Assembly: GCF_000430805.1 (NCBI RefSeq)
Contig: NZ_AUMS01000004.1
Coordinates: 124,001-188,000, forward strand
Reading direction: 5' to 3'
Source of the DNA: Chitinilyticum aquatile DSM 21506
Lineage (GTDB): Bacteria; Pseudomonadota; Gammaproteobacteria; Burkholderiales; Chitinibacteraceae
Length of the DNA stretch: 64,000 bases
Shown piece by piece: positions 52,924 to 62,353 of this stretch (position 1 is its first letter; every line of letters starts with the position of its first letter). Under the pieces are notes generated by a model. It worked only from the letters and a program-made list of their open reading frames with translations, ran no database searches and was not told the origin of the DNA. A program made the position numbers and the translations under genes.

Positions 52924-55125
52924 ATGACTGTACAGAACTATTCCCGCACATTGCTGGCCTGCAGTGCCGCACTCTTCCTCGCCATTGTTCCGGCCCGGGC
53001 AGCCAGCGGCCCGGCAGGGAGCCAGTTTGCAGCGTGGCGGGAACAGCCGCTCATCAGCCGCAGCATTTCACTGGCCCAGCTCGCCACCAGCCAGACCATC
53101 GTACTCAAGGGGCGCAACAGTACACAGGAATTCTTCTTCCCGGTTCCTGCCGGTATCCCGCTGCAGAACGCCGAGCTGCACTTTGCCGGCCACTATCTGC
53201 GCGGCGACGGCGGGCGCACCAATTTGCTGCTGGCCATTGACGGCACTCCAATCAGCAGCCGCAAGCTCGACAGCGATGCCGGCGATGCCAGCCAGGCACT
53301 CGCGGTGGGCAACACCCCGCGCCGCAATGGCTTCGTCCAGCTGCGCGTGAACTGGGCCTCGCAGCTGTCCGAACAGATCTGCTCGAACGAACAGACTCCC
53401 GGCAATGTACTGAATATCGTGCCGGATACCGCTCTGCGCTACCAGTTCAACCCGGATGCCATCACCACCGTCGCCTCGGCCTGGCAGGCGCTGCCGCCCA
53501 GAGTCACGCTGCTGGTGTCCGGCGCCGCCATGAGCCGGGAAAGTTATGACAGCACCTGGCGCATTGGTGTCCAGCTGCAGCAGGGCGGCAAGAAAGTGCA
53601 GGTTGCCAGCCTGCCGAAAGTGGGCAGCAGCATCGATCTCGCCACCGTCAGGGTGCCAGATACACTAAAAGGTATTCCCGCATTCGCCTCGATTTCAAAG
53701 GGCTCTGGATACTATACCCTTCAGAATGAAGCTGAGGTTGGTGCACTGCTCGCTCTCGGCGAGCTTGGCCCGGTACACGCCGATGTGCTGCTGGATGAAC
53801 CGGCCTTGCGGCAGGCGATCAAGGAAGCACTGGATGCGCTGGAAGCCCAGATCAGGGCTGCATCCGCCGATGCGGCCGAGCAGTTCACCCTCTGGCGCAA
53901 CAAGCGCTTCGCACTGCCTGCTGGCCAGGATGTTGCCGTCACACAGTTTGCCGGCCAGCCGGCGATCCTGATAGCCGCCGACAAGGGGCGCCAGGCGGCA
54001 ACCCTGCTGACCCCGCCCTGGCAGGCGCTGGCGCGCAACCTGAAGCTGACCGTTCCTGTCGCCAGCGATGCCATGGCAGAAGCCCGTGGTACGCTGCTGG
54101 ATGAGTTCGGCCCACTGTCCGGCAGCATGGATGTGCTGGCCCAGAGCGAGCGACAAGTCAGTTTCGAGCTGCACAGGCTGGCCGGCGCAGGCCAGCTGCC
54201 GCAAAAGCTGGTGCTCGATCTGTCTGCCGCACCGAATGCCTCCAAGGAAAAACCGGTGGTGTCGGTCCTGTTCAACGACATGCTGATCGGTGCCAGCCAT
54301 CTGCAGACCAGCGGCACGATCCAGCGCATCGAAGTCGCCATTCCGCCCTACCTGCTGCAAAGCCGCAATACGGTCACCATCCGTTTCACCCGCCAGCCCT
54401 CGGTGCCGCACTGCCACGACATTCCTGCCGCCTATCCGGTTTCCATCCTGCCCAGCAGCCATATCCGCCTGGGCAAGGGCGAGCTGGGTGACGATTTCCT
54501 GGGCGTGAGCACCCGCCTGAGCAACGGCGGCACCCTGCTGATGTCGGAAGCACTGCTCGCCAGCCCGCGGGATTCGCTGCCGGGACTGATCAATATTGCC
54601 TTTGCTGCCGGTATTTCACCGCAGCGCACGATCAGCCAGTTTGCCGCAGCGGGCCAGCGTCCGGCAGTCAACGGCAATTTTCTGGCTGTCGGAGTGATCC
54701 CGGCCGGAACCAATCCGGTCGCACAATTCAAGGGCGGCCAGTTGCTGCTGAGCAATCAGGGGCCACTTCTGGATGTTGCCGAATTGCAGGATGTTGCCAT
54801 TGCCGAAGTAGTCAGCTCCGGTACACAGGCCGGCATCATTTACCACGGCAGCAAGCAGTCCCTGCCCGCTCTGCCAGCCATGGCCGGTCGAATGCCCCTG
54901 TTGGGCAAGGGCAACCTGGCCGCCATCGGCCCCGAGGGCATTCTGCTGACAATTGACCGCAACGACCCGACCGGCGAAAAACTGGCCCGTGACGCCAACC
55001 CCCAGTCCATCTGGGACCGCTACTGGTGGGCTTGGTCCACGCTGATCGGCATCATTGTCCTTGCCCTGCTGGCCGCACGCATCACCCAGGTGCGCCGCCG
55101 CAACAAGGGTGACACGCAGCTCTGA
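52924..55125 (+). CDS. BcsB-like periplasmic subunit of an exopolysaccharide synthase
   Basis: 733 residues: signal peptide (SAALFLAIVPARA), two repeats of carbohydrate-binding plus flavodoxin-like regions typical of BcsB (FFFPVPAGIPLQNAELHFAG, WASQLSEQICSNEQTPGNVL, YLLQSRNTVTIRFTRQPSVP), and a C-terminal membrane anchor (YWWAWSTLIGIIVLALLAAR). In cellulose synthase BcsB guides the emerging polymer. Here it overlaps an NfrB-like glycosyltransferase gene by one base (TGATG), not a BcsA, so the polymer is probably not cellulose. Residues ~250-266 are encoded by a 49-bp palindrome copy. Confidence 0.85.
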   Translation: MTVQNYSRTLLACSAALFLAIVPARAASGPAGSQFAAWREQPLISRSISLAQLATSQTIVLKGRNSTQEFFFPVPAGIPLQNAELHFAGHYLRGDGGRTNLLLAIDGTPISSRKLDSDAGDASQALAVGNTPRRNGFVQLRVNWASQLSEQICSNEQTPGNVLNIVPDTALRYQFNPDAITTVASAWQALPPRVTLLVSGAAMSRESYDSTWRIGVQLQQGGKKVQVASLPKVGSSIDLATVRVPDTLKGIPAFASISKGSGYYTLQNEAEVGALLALGELGPVHADVLLDEPALRQAIKEALDALEAQIRAASADAAEQFTLWRNKRFALPAGQDVAVTQFAGQPAILIAADKGRQAATLLTPPWQALARNLKLTVPVASDAMAEARGTLLDEFGPLSGSMDVLAQSERQVSFELHRLAGAGQLPQKLVLDLSAAPNASKEKPVVSVLFNDMLIGASHLQTSGTIQRIEVAIPPYLLQSRNTVTIRFTRQPSVPHCHDIPAAYPVSILPSSHIRLGKGELGDDFLGVSTRLSNGGTLLMSEALLASPRDSLPGLINIAFAAGISPQRTISQFAAAGQRPAVNGNFLAVGVIPAGTNPVAQFKGGQLLLSNQGPLLDVAELQDVAIAEVVSSGTQAGIIYHGSKQSLPALPAMAGRMPLLGKGNLAAIGPEGILLTIDRNDPTGEKLARDANPQSIWDRYWWAWSTLIGIIVLALLAARITQVRRRNKGDTQL
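53671..53719 (+). repeat. 49-bp palindrome family, copy 16 (inside the BcsB-like gene)
   Basis: With the preceding A it begins AGGTAT and ends ATACCC (50 bp, one extra base in the right half). AAAGGGCT is in register. It reads through as GIPAFASISKGSGYYTL. A/T-rich codons such as CTA, TCA and GGA cluster here. Confidence 0.55.
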
Positions 55126-57272
55126 TGTCCTACAGCACGGCGGTCTATTTCGCGGCGTACTACGGCTGGCTGGAAAAGCTGGCCGTGGTGCTGACCGTGC
55201 TCATCCTGATTTCCAGCCTCGATGATGTGTTCATCGATCTCTGGTATTGGGGGCGTGAACTGTGGCGCAAGCTGACCATCAAGCGCAGCGCCGAATACCA
55301 GCCACTGACCGCCGCGCAGCTGAAAAATCGGGACGAGCAGTACATCGCCATCATGGTGCCGGCCTGGCAGGAATACGACGTCATCGCGCAGATGGTCGAG
55401 AACATGATGAGCGTGCTCGACTATCGCCGCTATGTGGTCTTTGTCGGCACCTATTGCAACGACCAGGCCACCATCGATGAGGTCGAGCGCGTGCGCAAGC
55501 ATTTCCGCCACCTGATCCGGGTAGAGGTGCCGCATGCGGGCCCGACCTGCAAGGCGGATTGCCTGAACTGGATCATCCAGGCCATTTTCAAGCACGAGGC
55601 CGAACACGGCATCGAATTTGCCGGTGTCGTGATGCACGATGCCGAAGACGTGTTGCACCCGCTCGAACTGCGTTTCTTCAATTACCTGCTGCCGCGCAAG
55701 GACATGATCCAGCTGCCGGTCACCTCGCTGGAACGCGAATGGTTCGAGCTGGTGGCCGGCACCTATATGGATGAATTTGCCGAATGGCACGGCAAGGATC
55801 TGGTCGTACGCGAAAGCATTTCCGGCATGGTGCCTTCCGCCGGCGTCGGCACCTGCTTCTCGCGCCGCGCCCTGCTGACCCTGTGCGCCGATACGCAGAA
55901 CCAGCCCTTCAATACCGCAAGCCTGACCGAGGATTACGACGTCGGCGCACGGCTCGCCGCCAGCGACATGTCGGCGATCTTTGCCCGCTTCCCGGTGCAG
56001 TTCCGCGTACACCGCAAAAGCGGCTTCGGCTTGGGTCCCGACCGCGACCTCGTCATCGACATGCCGCTGTGCGTGCGCGAGTATTTCCCGGACACGCTCT
56101 ACACCGCCTACCGGCAACGCGCGCGCTGGGTACTGGGCATCAGCATGCAGGGCTGGATGCATCTCGGCTGGCAGGGTTCGCTGGCCGACCGCTACCTGCT
56201 GTTTCGCGACCGCAAGGGCATCGTGACCTCGCTGCTCAATGTGCTGGCCTATCTGGTGTTCTTCCAGTTTCTCGGCTTCTACATCGCCGCCAAGACCGGC
56301 CTGTGGACACTGCACTTTCCGCCGATTTTCGCGCCGGGCAGCTGGCCCCTGCAGATCGCCACCTTCACCGGGCTGATCATGATCAGCCGTGTCGTGCAGC
56401 GCTTTTACTTCGTCAACAAACTCTACGGTTGGGAACAGGGGCTGATGTCCATCCCGCGCATGGTGGTCAGCAACCTGATCAACTTCCTCGCCACGCTGCG
56501 TGCCTGGAAAATGTTCCTGAACCACCTGTTCATGGGCACGCGACTGGTCTGGGACAAGACCCAGCACCATTTTCCGTCCGCCGCCAAACTGGCCAAGCAG
56601 CGCAAACGGCTGGGCGAGCTGCTGCTGAGCTGGCAGGCCATCGAACCCGAACAGCTCGAAGCGGCACTCGACCGGCAGACCGAGTTCAAGCTGCCCGTCG
56701 GCCGCCTGCTGCTGACCCAGGGCGCACTGGATGACGAAACACTCGCCGAAGCCATCTCCGCGCAGTATGACCTGGGCCGCGCGGTGCTCACCCGCGACGC
56801 CATCCTGGCACAGCATCGGCGCATTCCCTTCGAGTGGTGCATGCGCCGCCGCGCCTTCCCCTTCGGCCAGCAGGACGGACTGACGCAACTGGCCGTCGCG
56901 GCGCCGCTGGACGAGGAGTCGCGCCTGCATATGGAAGAACTGCTGGGTGAACCGGTGCGCCAGTACATCGCACGGGAAAGTGAAATTGCCGCCGGTCTGC
57001 GCCTGCTGAGCGGCATCACGGATGAGTTCATCGCCGACGGCAAGGCCTCGCTGACCGATCTGATGATCACGCAGGGGCTAGTCGACCGTGCCGCGTTCGA
57101 TCAGGCGCTCACCGGTTTCGATCTTGACCGGCACGGCAACCTGGCCGACTACATGATTGCCAAGGGCGTTTTCACCCGCGAAAACTACGCTGCAGTGAAG
57201 GAATTGCAGCACAGGCAAATTCCGAAGCAGCATGTCGGGCACGCGGATCCCGATGCAGCAGAAGGGCAGTAA
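55125..57272 (+). CDS. NfrB-like inner-membrane glycosyltransferase with c-di-GMP-binding MshEN tail
   Basis: 715 residues. An N-terminal membrane segment, then a GT2 domain: IAIMVPAWQEYDVIAQMVEN, HDAEDVLHPLELRFFNYLL (DxD-like), TEDYDVGARLAA, and RQRARWVLGISMQGWMHLG (QxxRW). Several TM helices follow (~355-470). The C-terminal region ~485-540 carries two consecutive MshEN motifs (KRLGELLLSWQAIEPEQLEA; VGRLLLTQGALDDETLAEA), which bind c-di-GMP in known family members. E. coli NfrB is the phage N4 receptor component and makes a secreted glycan. No NfrA-like outer-membrane gene is seen; the BcsB-like gene takes the neighbouring place. Confidence 0.88.
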   Translation: MSYSTAVYFAAYYGWLEKLAVVLTVLILISSLDDVFIDLWYWGRELWRKLTIKRSAEYQPLTAAQLKNRDEQYIAIMVPAWQEYDVIAQMVENMMSVLDYRRYVVFVGTYCNDQATIDEVERVRKHFRHLIRVEVPHAGPTCKADCLNWIIQAIFKHEAEHGIEFAGVVMHDAEDVLHPLELRFFNYLLPRKDMIQLPVTSLEREWFELVAGTYMDEFAEWHGKDLVVRESISGMVPSAGVGTCFSRRALLTLCADTQNQPFNTASLTEDYDVGARLAASDMSAIFARFPVQFRVHRKSGFGLGPDRDLVIDMPLCVREYFPDTLYTAYRQRARWVLGISMQGWMHLGWQGSLADRYLLFRDRKGIVTSLLNVLAYLVFFQFLGFYIAAKTGLWTLHFPPIFAPGSWPLQIATFTGLIMISRVVQRFYFVNKLYGWEQGLMSIPRMVVSNLINFLATLRAWKMFLNHLFMGTRLVWDKTQHHFPSAAKLAKQRKRLGELLLSWQAIEPEQLEAALDRQTEFKLPVGRLLLTQGALDDETLAEAISAQYDLGRAVLTRDAILAQHRRIPFEWCMRRRAFPFGQQDGLTQLAVAAPLDEESRLHMEELLGEPVRQYIARESEIAAGLRLLSGITDEFIADGKASLTDLMITQGLVDRAAFDQALTGFDLDRHGNLADYMIAKGVFTRENYAAVKELQHRQIPKQHVGHADPDAAEGQ

Positions 57273-57355
57273 ACCCTCCCGCAAGGCCGCATTCCTGACC
57301 GATTGCTTGCCGGGACACCTTTTCCTGCACCTACAATGGAGGGAGGAGGTGCCCC

Positions 57356-60049
57356 TTGCCTGCCAATTCCGACCCATCCGGTACTGATCCCCGCTGGCAC
57401 GCGCTGCCCGCCGACGAGGTGTTTGCACGCCTTGGCAGCAGCCCGGCAGGGCTGGGCCCGGACGAGTGTGCAGAGCGCCTGGCCAGTCATGGCCCGAACC
57501 AGTTGCGGGAGAAAACACCACGCCCCGCCTGGCGGCGCTTTGCCGACCAGTTCCGCAACCTGCTGGTCATCGTGCTGCTGGCCGCCGGCGTGCTCGCAGC
57601 CGTCGTCGGTGACCTGAAAGACGCTGCCGTGATCGTCGCCGTCACGCTGATCAACGCCACGCTGGGTTTCATCCAGGAAAACCGCGCCGAAGCCGCGCTT
57701 GCCGCGCTGAAAGCGATGCTGGCACAGACGGCGCGCGTACGCCGCGACGGGCAGAACAGCCTGATTCCGGCGCACGAGCTGGTTCCCGGCGACATCCTGC
57801 TGCTGGAAGCCGGCGACCGCGCCCCCGCCGACGCCCGCGTGCTGGTCGCCCACAGTGCCGAAATGGCCGAAGCAGCGCTGACCGGCGAATCGCACCCCGT
57901 CCCCAAGACGCCGGACACGCTGACTGCGGACACCCTGCTCGCCGAGCGCAGCAATATGGTCTACATGAACACGGTGCTGACTCACGGCCGGATCGAGGCC
58001 ATCGTCACCGCCACCGGCATGCACACCGAAATGGGACGGCTCGCCAATCTGCTGGCCGACACGGCCGAGGGCGCCACGCCGCTGCAGATCCAGCTCGACC
58101 AGCTCGGCAAGAGGCTCGCGCTGATCGCCGGGCTGGTGGTCACGCTGATTTTCGTGCTGGGCGTCATGCGCGGTGACGATCTGGCCAGCACCATCATGAC
58201 CGCCATCGCCCTGGCGGTGGCCGCCATTCCGGAAGGGCTGCCGGCGGTGGTCACCGTCACGCTGGCGCTGGGGATGCACCGCATGGCCAGCCAGCACGCC
58301 ATCGTGAAAAAGCTCGCCGCCGTTGAAACGCTGGGCTGCACCACCGTCATCTGCTCGGACAAGACCGGCACGCTCACGCAGAACCGCATGACGGTGCGCC
58401 AGCTACATTTCGCCGGCCAGCGCTACCAGGTCAGCGGTGATGGTTACGCGGGCGGCGGCGGCATCCGCGCTCCCAGTGGCGATCCCCTGCCCGACCTGCG
58501 CGCACTGCTCCTGCCGGCCGCGCTCTGCAACGATGCACGCATCCACGACGGCGAACTGATCGGCGACCCGACCGAAGGCGCCTTGCTGGCACTCGCCACG
58601 CGCGGCGGCATCGACCTTGATGAAGCGCTCGCCAGGCATCCGCGCATTGCCGAAATCCCTTTCGATTCGGCGCACAAGTTCATGGCGACCTTCCACCACG
58701 ATGGCGAGCGCGTGCGCATGTGGCTCAAGGGCGCGCCCGATGTCCTGCTGGCCAGATCAAGCCGCTGGCACAGCCATACATACCAGCCCATGACACTATC
58801 AGACCTTGACATAAAAGGGCTGCAGAGCAATACCCGTGAGATGGCCAATGATGCGATGCGGGTGCTGGCACTGGCAACACGCGACATTCCGGCCGCCGAC
58901 TTCGACCCGGCCGCCGATCTGATGCAATGGGCCAACTGCCTGACCATCACCGGGCTGGTCGGCATGATCGACCCGCCCCGCCCGGAAGCCGCCGCCGCCA
59001 TTGCCACCTGCCAGCAGGCCGGCATCGCGGTGAAAATGATCACCGGCGACCATCGCATCACTGCGGCCGCCATCGCGCGCGAGCTCGGCATCCATGGCGA
59101 GGTGTGCGAGGGCAGCGAACTCGACCGGCTCGACGATGCCGCGCTGGCCCGTATCGTGGCCGGCTGCGCCGTTTTTGCCCGCGTCGCGCCGGAACACAAG
59201 ATGCGCATCATTGCTGCGCTACAGACGCACGGCCATGTCGTCGCCATGACCGGCGACGGCGTGAACGATGCACCGGCGCTGAAAGTGGCCGATATCGGCA
59301 TCGCCATGGGCCAGGGCGGCACAGCCGTCACCCGTGAAGCGGCAGCGATGGTGCTCACCGACGACAATTTCGCCAGCATCGTGCATGCGGTGAAAGAAGG
59401 CCGCACGATCTACGACAATATCGTCAAATTCGTGCGTTTCCAGCTCTCGACCAACCTCGGCGCGATATTCACCGTGCTCGGCGCTCCGCTACTCGGGTTG
59501 CCCACGCCATTCACCGCCATCCAGATCCTGTGGGTCAACATCATCATGGACGGCCCGCCGGCCATGACGCTGGGCGTCGAGCCGGCCCGCAACGGCATCA
59601 TGCAGACCCCGCCGCGCGCCAGCGATGCGCACATCCTCACCGGCACGCGCCTGCTGCGCATCGCGCTGTACGGCATCACGATGGCCACCGGCACACTGGC
59701 GGCCTACCTGATCGGTGAACAGAGCGGCGGCCAGACCTACGCGACGACACTGGCCTTCACCACCTTCGTGCTGTTCCAGTTCTTCAATATCTTCAACGCC
59801 CGCTGCGAATTCGGCAGCGCCTTCAATGCGCAGTTTTTCAGCAATGGCAAGCTGTGGCTGGCACTGGCCGGCGTGCTGGCCATGCAGGTGCTGGCCGTGC
59901 ACTGGGCACCCGCGCAGACGATTTTCAGCACCACCGACCTCGGCCTGGGCGACTGGCTGCTGGCCTTCGGCATTGCTTCGACCACGCTGCTGCTGGAAGA
60001 AGCCCGCAAGCTCGGGCTGCTGCTGTGGCAGAAGGCAAGGGGGCGCTAG
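57356..60049 (+). CDS. P-type cation-transporting ATPase (P2, Ca2+-type-like)
   Basis: 897 residues, complete. Actuator loop with AALTGESHPVPKTP; phosphorylation site CSDKTGTLTQNRMTV; hinge TGDGVNDAPALKVADIGIAM. M4 has AAIPEGLPAVVTVTLALG; M6 has LWVNIIMDGPPAMTLGVEP. PEGL with the M6 Asn-Asp pair suggests Ca2+ or a related divalent or monovalent cation; specificity is not decided. The start is TTG 57356 with GGAGGAGGT six bases before it. The stop overlaps the GTG of the next gene (TAGTG). A palindrome copy lies within the N-domain (residues ~478-494). Confidence 0.9.
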   Translation: MPANSDPSGTDPRWHALPADEVFARLGSSPAGLGPDECAERLASHGPNQLREKTPRPAWRRFADQFRNLLVIVLLAAGVLAAVVGDLKDAAVIVAVTLINATLGFIQENRAEAALAALKAMLAQTARVRRDGQNSLIPAHELVPGDILLLEAGDRAPADARVLVAHSAEMAEAALTGESHPVPKTPDTLTADTLLAERSNMVYMNTVLTHGRIEAIVTATGMHTEMGRLANLLADTAEGATPLQIQLDQLGKRLALIAGLVVTLIFVLGVMRGDDLASTIMTAIALAVAAIPEGLPAVVTVTLALGMHRMASQHAIVKKLAAVETLGCTTVICSDKTGTLTQNRMTVRQLHFAGQRYQVSGDGYAGGGGIRAPSGDPLPDLRALLLPAALCNDARIHDGELIGDPTEGALLALATRGGIDLDEALARHPRIAEIPFDSAHKFMATFHHDGERVRMWLKGAPDVLLARSSRWHSHTYQPMTLSDLDIKGLQSNTREMANDAMRVLALATRDIPAADFDPAADLMQWANCLTITGLVGMIDPPRPEAAAAIATCQQAGIAVKMITGDHRITAAAIARELGIHGEVCEGSELDRLDDAALARIVAGCAVFARVAPEHKMRIIAALQTHGHVVAMTGDGVNDAPALKVADIGIAMGQGGTAVTREAAAMVLTDDNFASIVHAVKEGRTIYDNIVKFVRFQLSTNLGAIFTVLGAPLLGLPTPFTAIQILWVNIIMDGPPAMTLGVEPARNGIMQTPPRASDAHILTGTRLLRIALYGITMATGTLAAYLIGEQSGGQTYATTLAFTTFVLFQFFNIFNARCEFGSAFNAQFFSNGKLWLALAGVLAMQVLAVHWAPAQTIFSTTDLGLGDWLLAFGIASTTLLLEEARKLGLLLWQKARGR
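58787..58835 (+). repeat. 49-bp palindrome family, copy 17 (inside the ATPase gene)
   Basis: The right half AAAAGGGCTGCAGAGC..ATACCC matches the copy at 43216 closely and is in register; the left end is lost (CCCATG). It is read through as PMTLSDLDIKGLQSNTR with unusual codons (CTA TCA, ATA AAA). Confidence 0.6.
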
Positions 60050-60669
60050 TGTTTTCTGTTTACGGCATTACCGGTCGCGTCTTTCACGGCACACCCGGCG
60101 AGCTGGATGCCGTGCCGGCGCTGTGGCCGGGGCGGCGCATTGCTCCGGTCGGCCAGCAGAACAACGAATCCGCCAATACCTTCCAGCTGCCGCTGCAGGG
60201 CAAGGTGGCACAGGCAAAGTATGCGGCACAGCAGCAGCTGGATCACGAACGTGGCCCGGTGTTCGAGTGCCGCCAGATCATGCGCAGCCCGGTCATTACC
60301 GTCGCTGCCGGCCAGAGCGTGCAGGCGGCGTGGCAGATCCTGCAGCAGCACGGCATCCACCAGTGCCCCGTGCTGCAGGATGGCCGGCTGGTCGGCCTCG
60401 TCAGCGACCGCGACCTGCTGACCGCGCTGGTGATTGCCGATGGCGTTGCGCGCGAAGTACTGCAGCGGCAGGTCGCCGACGTGATGCGCACGCCGGTGCT
60501 CAGCGCCGACCCGGGTACGGATGTCCGCCACCTGACCGCGTTGCTGCTGACCCAGCATCTGGATGGCATCCCGATTCTCGGCAGCGATGAAACGCTGCTC
60601 GGCTTTGTTTCCAAAACCGATATCCTGCGGGCGGTCAGCACCGAGCCGGCACTGAGCCTGTGGGGCTAG
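60049..60669 (+). CDS. CBS-domain protein coupled to the P-type ATPase
   Basis: 206 residues from GTG 60049, which overlaps the ATPase stop codon. An N-terminal ~75-residue region (VFSVYGITGRVFHGTPGELD) is followed by a CBS pair at ~75-200 (QIMRSPVITVAAGQSVQAAW, GLVSDRDLLTALVIADG, VMRTPVLSADPGTDVRHLT, LGFVSKTDILRAVS). CBS pairs bind adenine nucleotides. Control of the ATPase by energy state is a reasonable inference from the coupling but not shown. Confidence 0.85.
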   Translation: MFSVYGITGRVFHGTPGELDAVPALWPGRRIAPVGQQNNESANTFQLPLQGKVAQAKYAAQQQLDHERGPVFECRQIMRSPVITVAAGQSVQAAWQILQQHGIHQCPVLQDGRLVGLVSDRDLLTALVIADGVAREVLQRQVADVMRTPVLSADPGTDVRHLTALLLTQHLDGIPILGSDETLLGFVSKTDILRAVSTEPALSLWG

Positions 60670-60686
60670 GCTCTCAGTACGTCACT

Positions 60687-60735
60687 GGGTATATTTTCAT
60701 AGCCATTAAATTTAAATGGTTATGGCAATATACCC
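60687..60735 (+). repeat. 49-bp palindrome family, copy 18
   Basis: Exact ends with 9-bp arms (GGGTATATT/AATATACCC) and inner AGCCATT/AAATGGTT. It begins 17 bp after the CBS gene stop, between convergent genes. Confidence 0.85.
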
Positions 60736-60772
60736 ATGAAATCACCTTGAAACAGCAAGCACCGGCAGCACG

Positions 60773-62353
60773 CTAATGCGCAACGTCTGCTGAAGCCGCC
60801 ACCTGCTGTTTCTTCATCAGCACCAGCAGCGGCAGAGTCAGCAGCATTGCCAGGCCGAACAGCATGAAGAGGTGGTCGTAGGCCAGCATCAGCGCCTGTT
60901 TCTGCACCTGCTGGGCCAGCAAGGCGTGCGCGGCATGATCCGCGCCGGGGCCGGGCAGGCCGCTGGCCAGCAGGCGTGCCTTCAGCAGCGCCAGCCGTTC
61001 CGCAGCAAAGGAGCCGCTGAGGTGTTCGAGCAGCACGTCGTTCTTCATGTGCGACAGCTTGGTCGAAAACGTCGCCGACAGCGCAATGCCGACGCTGCCG
61101 CCCAGCTGGCGCGTGAGGTTGTACAGCCCCGTCGCACTGCCGATCTGCAGCGGCTGCAGATTGGCCATGCTCAGGTTGTTCAGCGGCATGAAGATCATGC
61201 CGAGGCCGATGCCACGGATCACCAGTGGCAGCATGAAATCCCAGGTACCCGATTGCGTGGTGAAGTGGTAATGCAGCCACATCGAATACACGAAAAGCGT
61301 GGCCCCGCAGACGATCAGCAGACGCGCCGGGAAGCCCTTGCTGATCAGGCGGGCCGAAACCGGCATGATGAGGCCGGACGCGAGCGCCGAAGGCAGGATC
61401 AGGAGACCCGTCTGCCAGGCCGAATAACCCATCAGCGTCTGCAGATACACCGGAAAGATGAATACCGTGGCAAACAGCGAGGCGCCGAGGAAAAAGGTGA
61501 TGACGAGGCCGGTGGCGAACTGCGTGTCCTTGCACACGCGCAGGTCAACCAGCGGATGCAGGTGCTCGAGCTGGCGGATGATGAAGGCACCCAGCGCGGC
61601 AATGCTGATGACGGCGTAGCTCACCACTTCCCAGGAATCGAACCAGTCCAGCCGCTCGCCGCGCTCCAGCATCAGCTGCAGCGCGCCAATGCCGGCCGCC
61701 ATCAGCAGCAGGCCCGTGAAATCGATGTGCGACACCTTCTGCCGCAGCCGCGATTCCGGCACATACAGCAGCACCAGCAGCAGGGCCAACAGGCCCAGCG
61801 GCAGGTTGATGTAGAAAATCCACGGCCAGCTGTACTGGTCGGTGAGCCAGCCGCCCACGGTCGGCCCCAGCATCGGCCCGAGCATGATGCCCATGCCGAA
61901 AATCGCCATCGCCGCGCCCATTTCCCTGGCCGGAAACACCTCGAACATCGTCGATTGTGCGGTGGCGATCAGCCCGCCGCCACCCAGGCCCTGCACGATG
62001 CGCCAGAACACCATTTCCGGCAACGTGCTGGCATTGCCGCAGGCAATCGACGCGACAATAAAGAGGGCGACCGACAGCAGCAGATAATTGCGGCGGCCAA
62101 AGAGATTGCCAAGAAAGCCGGAAATCGGCAGCACGATCACGTTGGCGACCACATAACCGATCGACACCCAGGTGATTTCATCCAGCGTCGCGCCCAGCGT
62201 GCCCATCATGTGGGGGATGGCGACATTGACGATGCTGGTGTCGAGCAATTCCAGCACGCAGGCCAGCGTTACCGTCATCGCGATGATGTAGCGGTTGGCG
62301 TAGATGCTGGCGTCGTCCTGCGAGCGCGACAGGCCGGGGAGGACAGGCTTCAT
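60773..62353 (-). CDS. emrB: MFS multidrug efflux pump, EmrB/DHA2 family
   Basis: 526 residues, 14 TM helices expected. Motif A is at GFLGNLFGRRNYLL; motif C at GPMLGPTVGGWLTDQYSW; the N-terminus MTVTLACVLELLDTSIVNVA is typical of DHA2 drug:H+ antiporters. It works with the EmrA-like adaptor encoded upstream on the same strand. The start at 62353 is chosen because the longer frame upstream covers hairpin sequence. Confidence 0.92.
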   Translation of the reverse strand: MKPVLPGLSRSQDDASIYANRYIIAMTVTLACVLELLDTSIVNVAIPHMMGTLGATLDEITWVSIGYVVANVIVLPISGFLGNLFGRRNYLLLSVALFIVASIACGNASTLPEMVFWRIVQGLGGGGLIATAQSTMFEVFPAREMGAAMAIFGMGIMLGPMLGPTVGGWLTDQYSWPWIFYINLPLGLLALLLVLLYVPESRLRQKVSHIDFTGLLLMAAGIGALQLMLERGERLDWFDSWEVVSYAVISIAALGAFIIRQLEHLHPLVDLRVCKDTQFATGLVITFFLGASLFATVFIFPVYLQTLMGYSAWQTGLLILPSALASGLIMPVSARLISKGFPARLLIVCGATLFVYSMWLHYHFTTQSGTWDFMLPLVIRGIGLGMIFMPLNNLSMANLQPLQIGSATGLYNLTRQLGGSVGIALSATFSTKLSHMKNDVLLEHLSGSFAAERLALLKARLLASGLPGPGADHAAHALLAQQVQKQALMLAYDHLFMLFGLAMLLTLPLLVLMKKQQVAASADVAH

